DNA from: Methanosphaera sp. rholeuAM74
GTDB lineage: Archaea > Methanobacteriota > Methanobacteria > Methanobacteriales > Methanobacteriaceae
DNA length: 6,074 nucleotides
Direction of reading: 5' to 3'
Assembly (NCBI GenBank): GCA_003266075.1
Contig: MUZZ01000278.1
Coordinates: 7,195-13,268, forward strand
Below the pieces are notes generated by a model, which saw only the letters and a list, made by a program, of their open reading frames with translations, was not told where the DNA came from and did not search any database. Position 1 is the stretch's first letter. Every line of letters begins with the position of its first letter. Below are positions 5,512 through 6,074 of this stretch, piece by piece. A program made the translations under genes and the position numbers.

Positions 5512-6074
5512 ATGAACCAAGAAGAATATCAAAAAAAAGTAAAAGAATTAGAAGCAAATGAAGAAAATAGGAAACCAGTATTCAGAGAAGCAAATACAAA
5601 ACACGAAAAACAGCCTAACCCTTATATACCAACAAGGGGTAACAAGGAAGCAAACAAAGAAAAACACAGAAAATTCCTAGAAGAATATGGTGACGAAATA
5701 GAAAAACACAAACAATCTCAAGAACTCACCAGACAGGAAAGACCACAAAACACCCAACAATTACTAGAAAACGAAGAAGTAGAAGACCTACCCGACATAA
5801 CAGAATTCCTCGAAACAGAAGAATACATACGAATGGGAACAGATTATAAGATACCAATACCAATCACCATGCCCAACGGCAAACAATATAAAATATACAT
5901 CAGAAGCCTAAACAGTAACGAATACTACCAATACCAACTACGACAAGTACGAGAAAAGAAAAGCATGAACTACTTAGTAGCAGTAGACATATGCGAAGAC
6001 AGCAAAGGAAACAAACTACCACGTAAATTCTTCGATAAATTAGGATTTGACTATGTAGAAAAAATTGGTGAAGC
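5512..6074 (+). CDS. Probable tail assembly chaperone, N-terminal part (3' end outside window)
   Basis: The frame is open from ATG 5512 to the right edge (187 complete codons). The first ~100 residues are very hydrophilic, rich in Glu, Lys, Gln and Asn, with little hydrophobic content, and are probably disordered or helical. From about residue 108 a folded part begins: MGTDYKIPIPITMPNGKQYK, then IYIRSLNSNEYYQYQLRQV (128-146), then a helical part with MNYLVAVDICEDSKGNKL and FFDKLGFDYVEKIGEA at the edge. The block 'strand - IRSL-x-x-x-E - long helix - V' resembles tail assembly chaperones of the XkdN/gpG type (pattern 'i.iR.Lt..E'). These bind the tape measure protein during tail assembly and lie between the tube and tape measure genes. 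The position directly after the tube gene supports this. Many such genes have a programmed frameshift near their 3' end, which cannot be examined here. Confidence 0.55.
   Translation, partial: MNQEEYQKKVKELEANEENRKPVFREANTKHEKQPNPYIPTRGNKEANKEKHRKFLEEYGDEIEKHKQSQELTRQERPQNTQQLLENEEVEDLPDITEFLETEEYIRMGTDYKIPIPITMPNGKQYKIYIRSLNSNEYYQYQLRQVREKKSMNYLVAVDICEDSKGNKLPRKFFDKLGFDYVEKIGE

Overview
The window looks like part of the head-tail structural module of a tailed virus or provirus (Caudoviricetes) with a contractile, myovirus-type tail. All genes are on the + strand and tightly packed. The host is probably a methanogenic archaeon of the Methanobacteriales. The reasons are an AT-rich, strongly A-biased coding strand, heavy use of ATA (Ile), AGA (Arg), ACA, CCA, GTA and CTA codons, GGAGG/GGTGAT-type Shine-Dalgarno sites, two TTG starts with good ribosome sites, and an intergenic region with archaeal-style TATA candidates and T-tracts. 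This host call is inference. A low-GC bacterial host is less likely but not excluded, and no lysogeny, host or taxonomic marker gene lies in the window.

Layout from left to right: (1) 1-199, the C-terminal tail of an upstream protein with a Pro/Asp repeat, possibly scaffold, protease or portal-related; (2) 199-1446, an HK97-fold-like major capsid protein; (3) 1478-1999, a small protein of two tandem beta-sandwich (carboxypeptidase-regulatory/PEGA-like) repeats, a candidate capsid decoration protein; (4) 2006-2500, a probable head-tail connector with a TTG start; (5) 2473-2994, an HK97 gp10-like head-tail joining/tail-completion protein; (6) 2991-3578, a probable tail terminator; (7) 3579-4916, the tail sheath protein; (8) 4937-5344, the probable tail tube protein with a TTG start; (9) 5345-5511, the only sizeable non-coding gap, holding an AT hairpin, a C-run, a palindrome, T-tracts and promoter-like sequence; (10) 5512-6074, the start of a probable tail assembly chaperone that runs off the window.

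The order capsid - connector - gp10-like - terminator - sheath - tube - chaperone matches the module of PBSX/skin-type contractile phages of Bacillus. That order supports several calls whose sequences alone are weak. Genes 1-8 have overlaps or gaps of at most 31 nt and probably form one translationally coupled transcription unit. The chaperone, and presumably the tape measure and baseplate genes beyond the window, may start a second unit. No tRNA, rRNA, CRISPR array, insertion sequence or integrase is visible.
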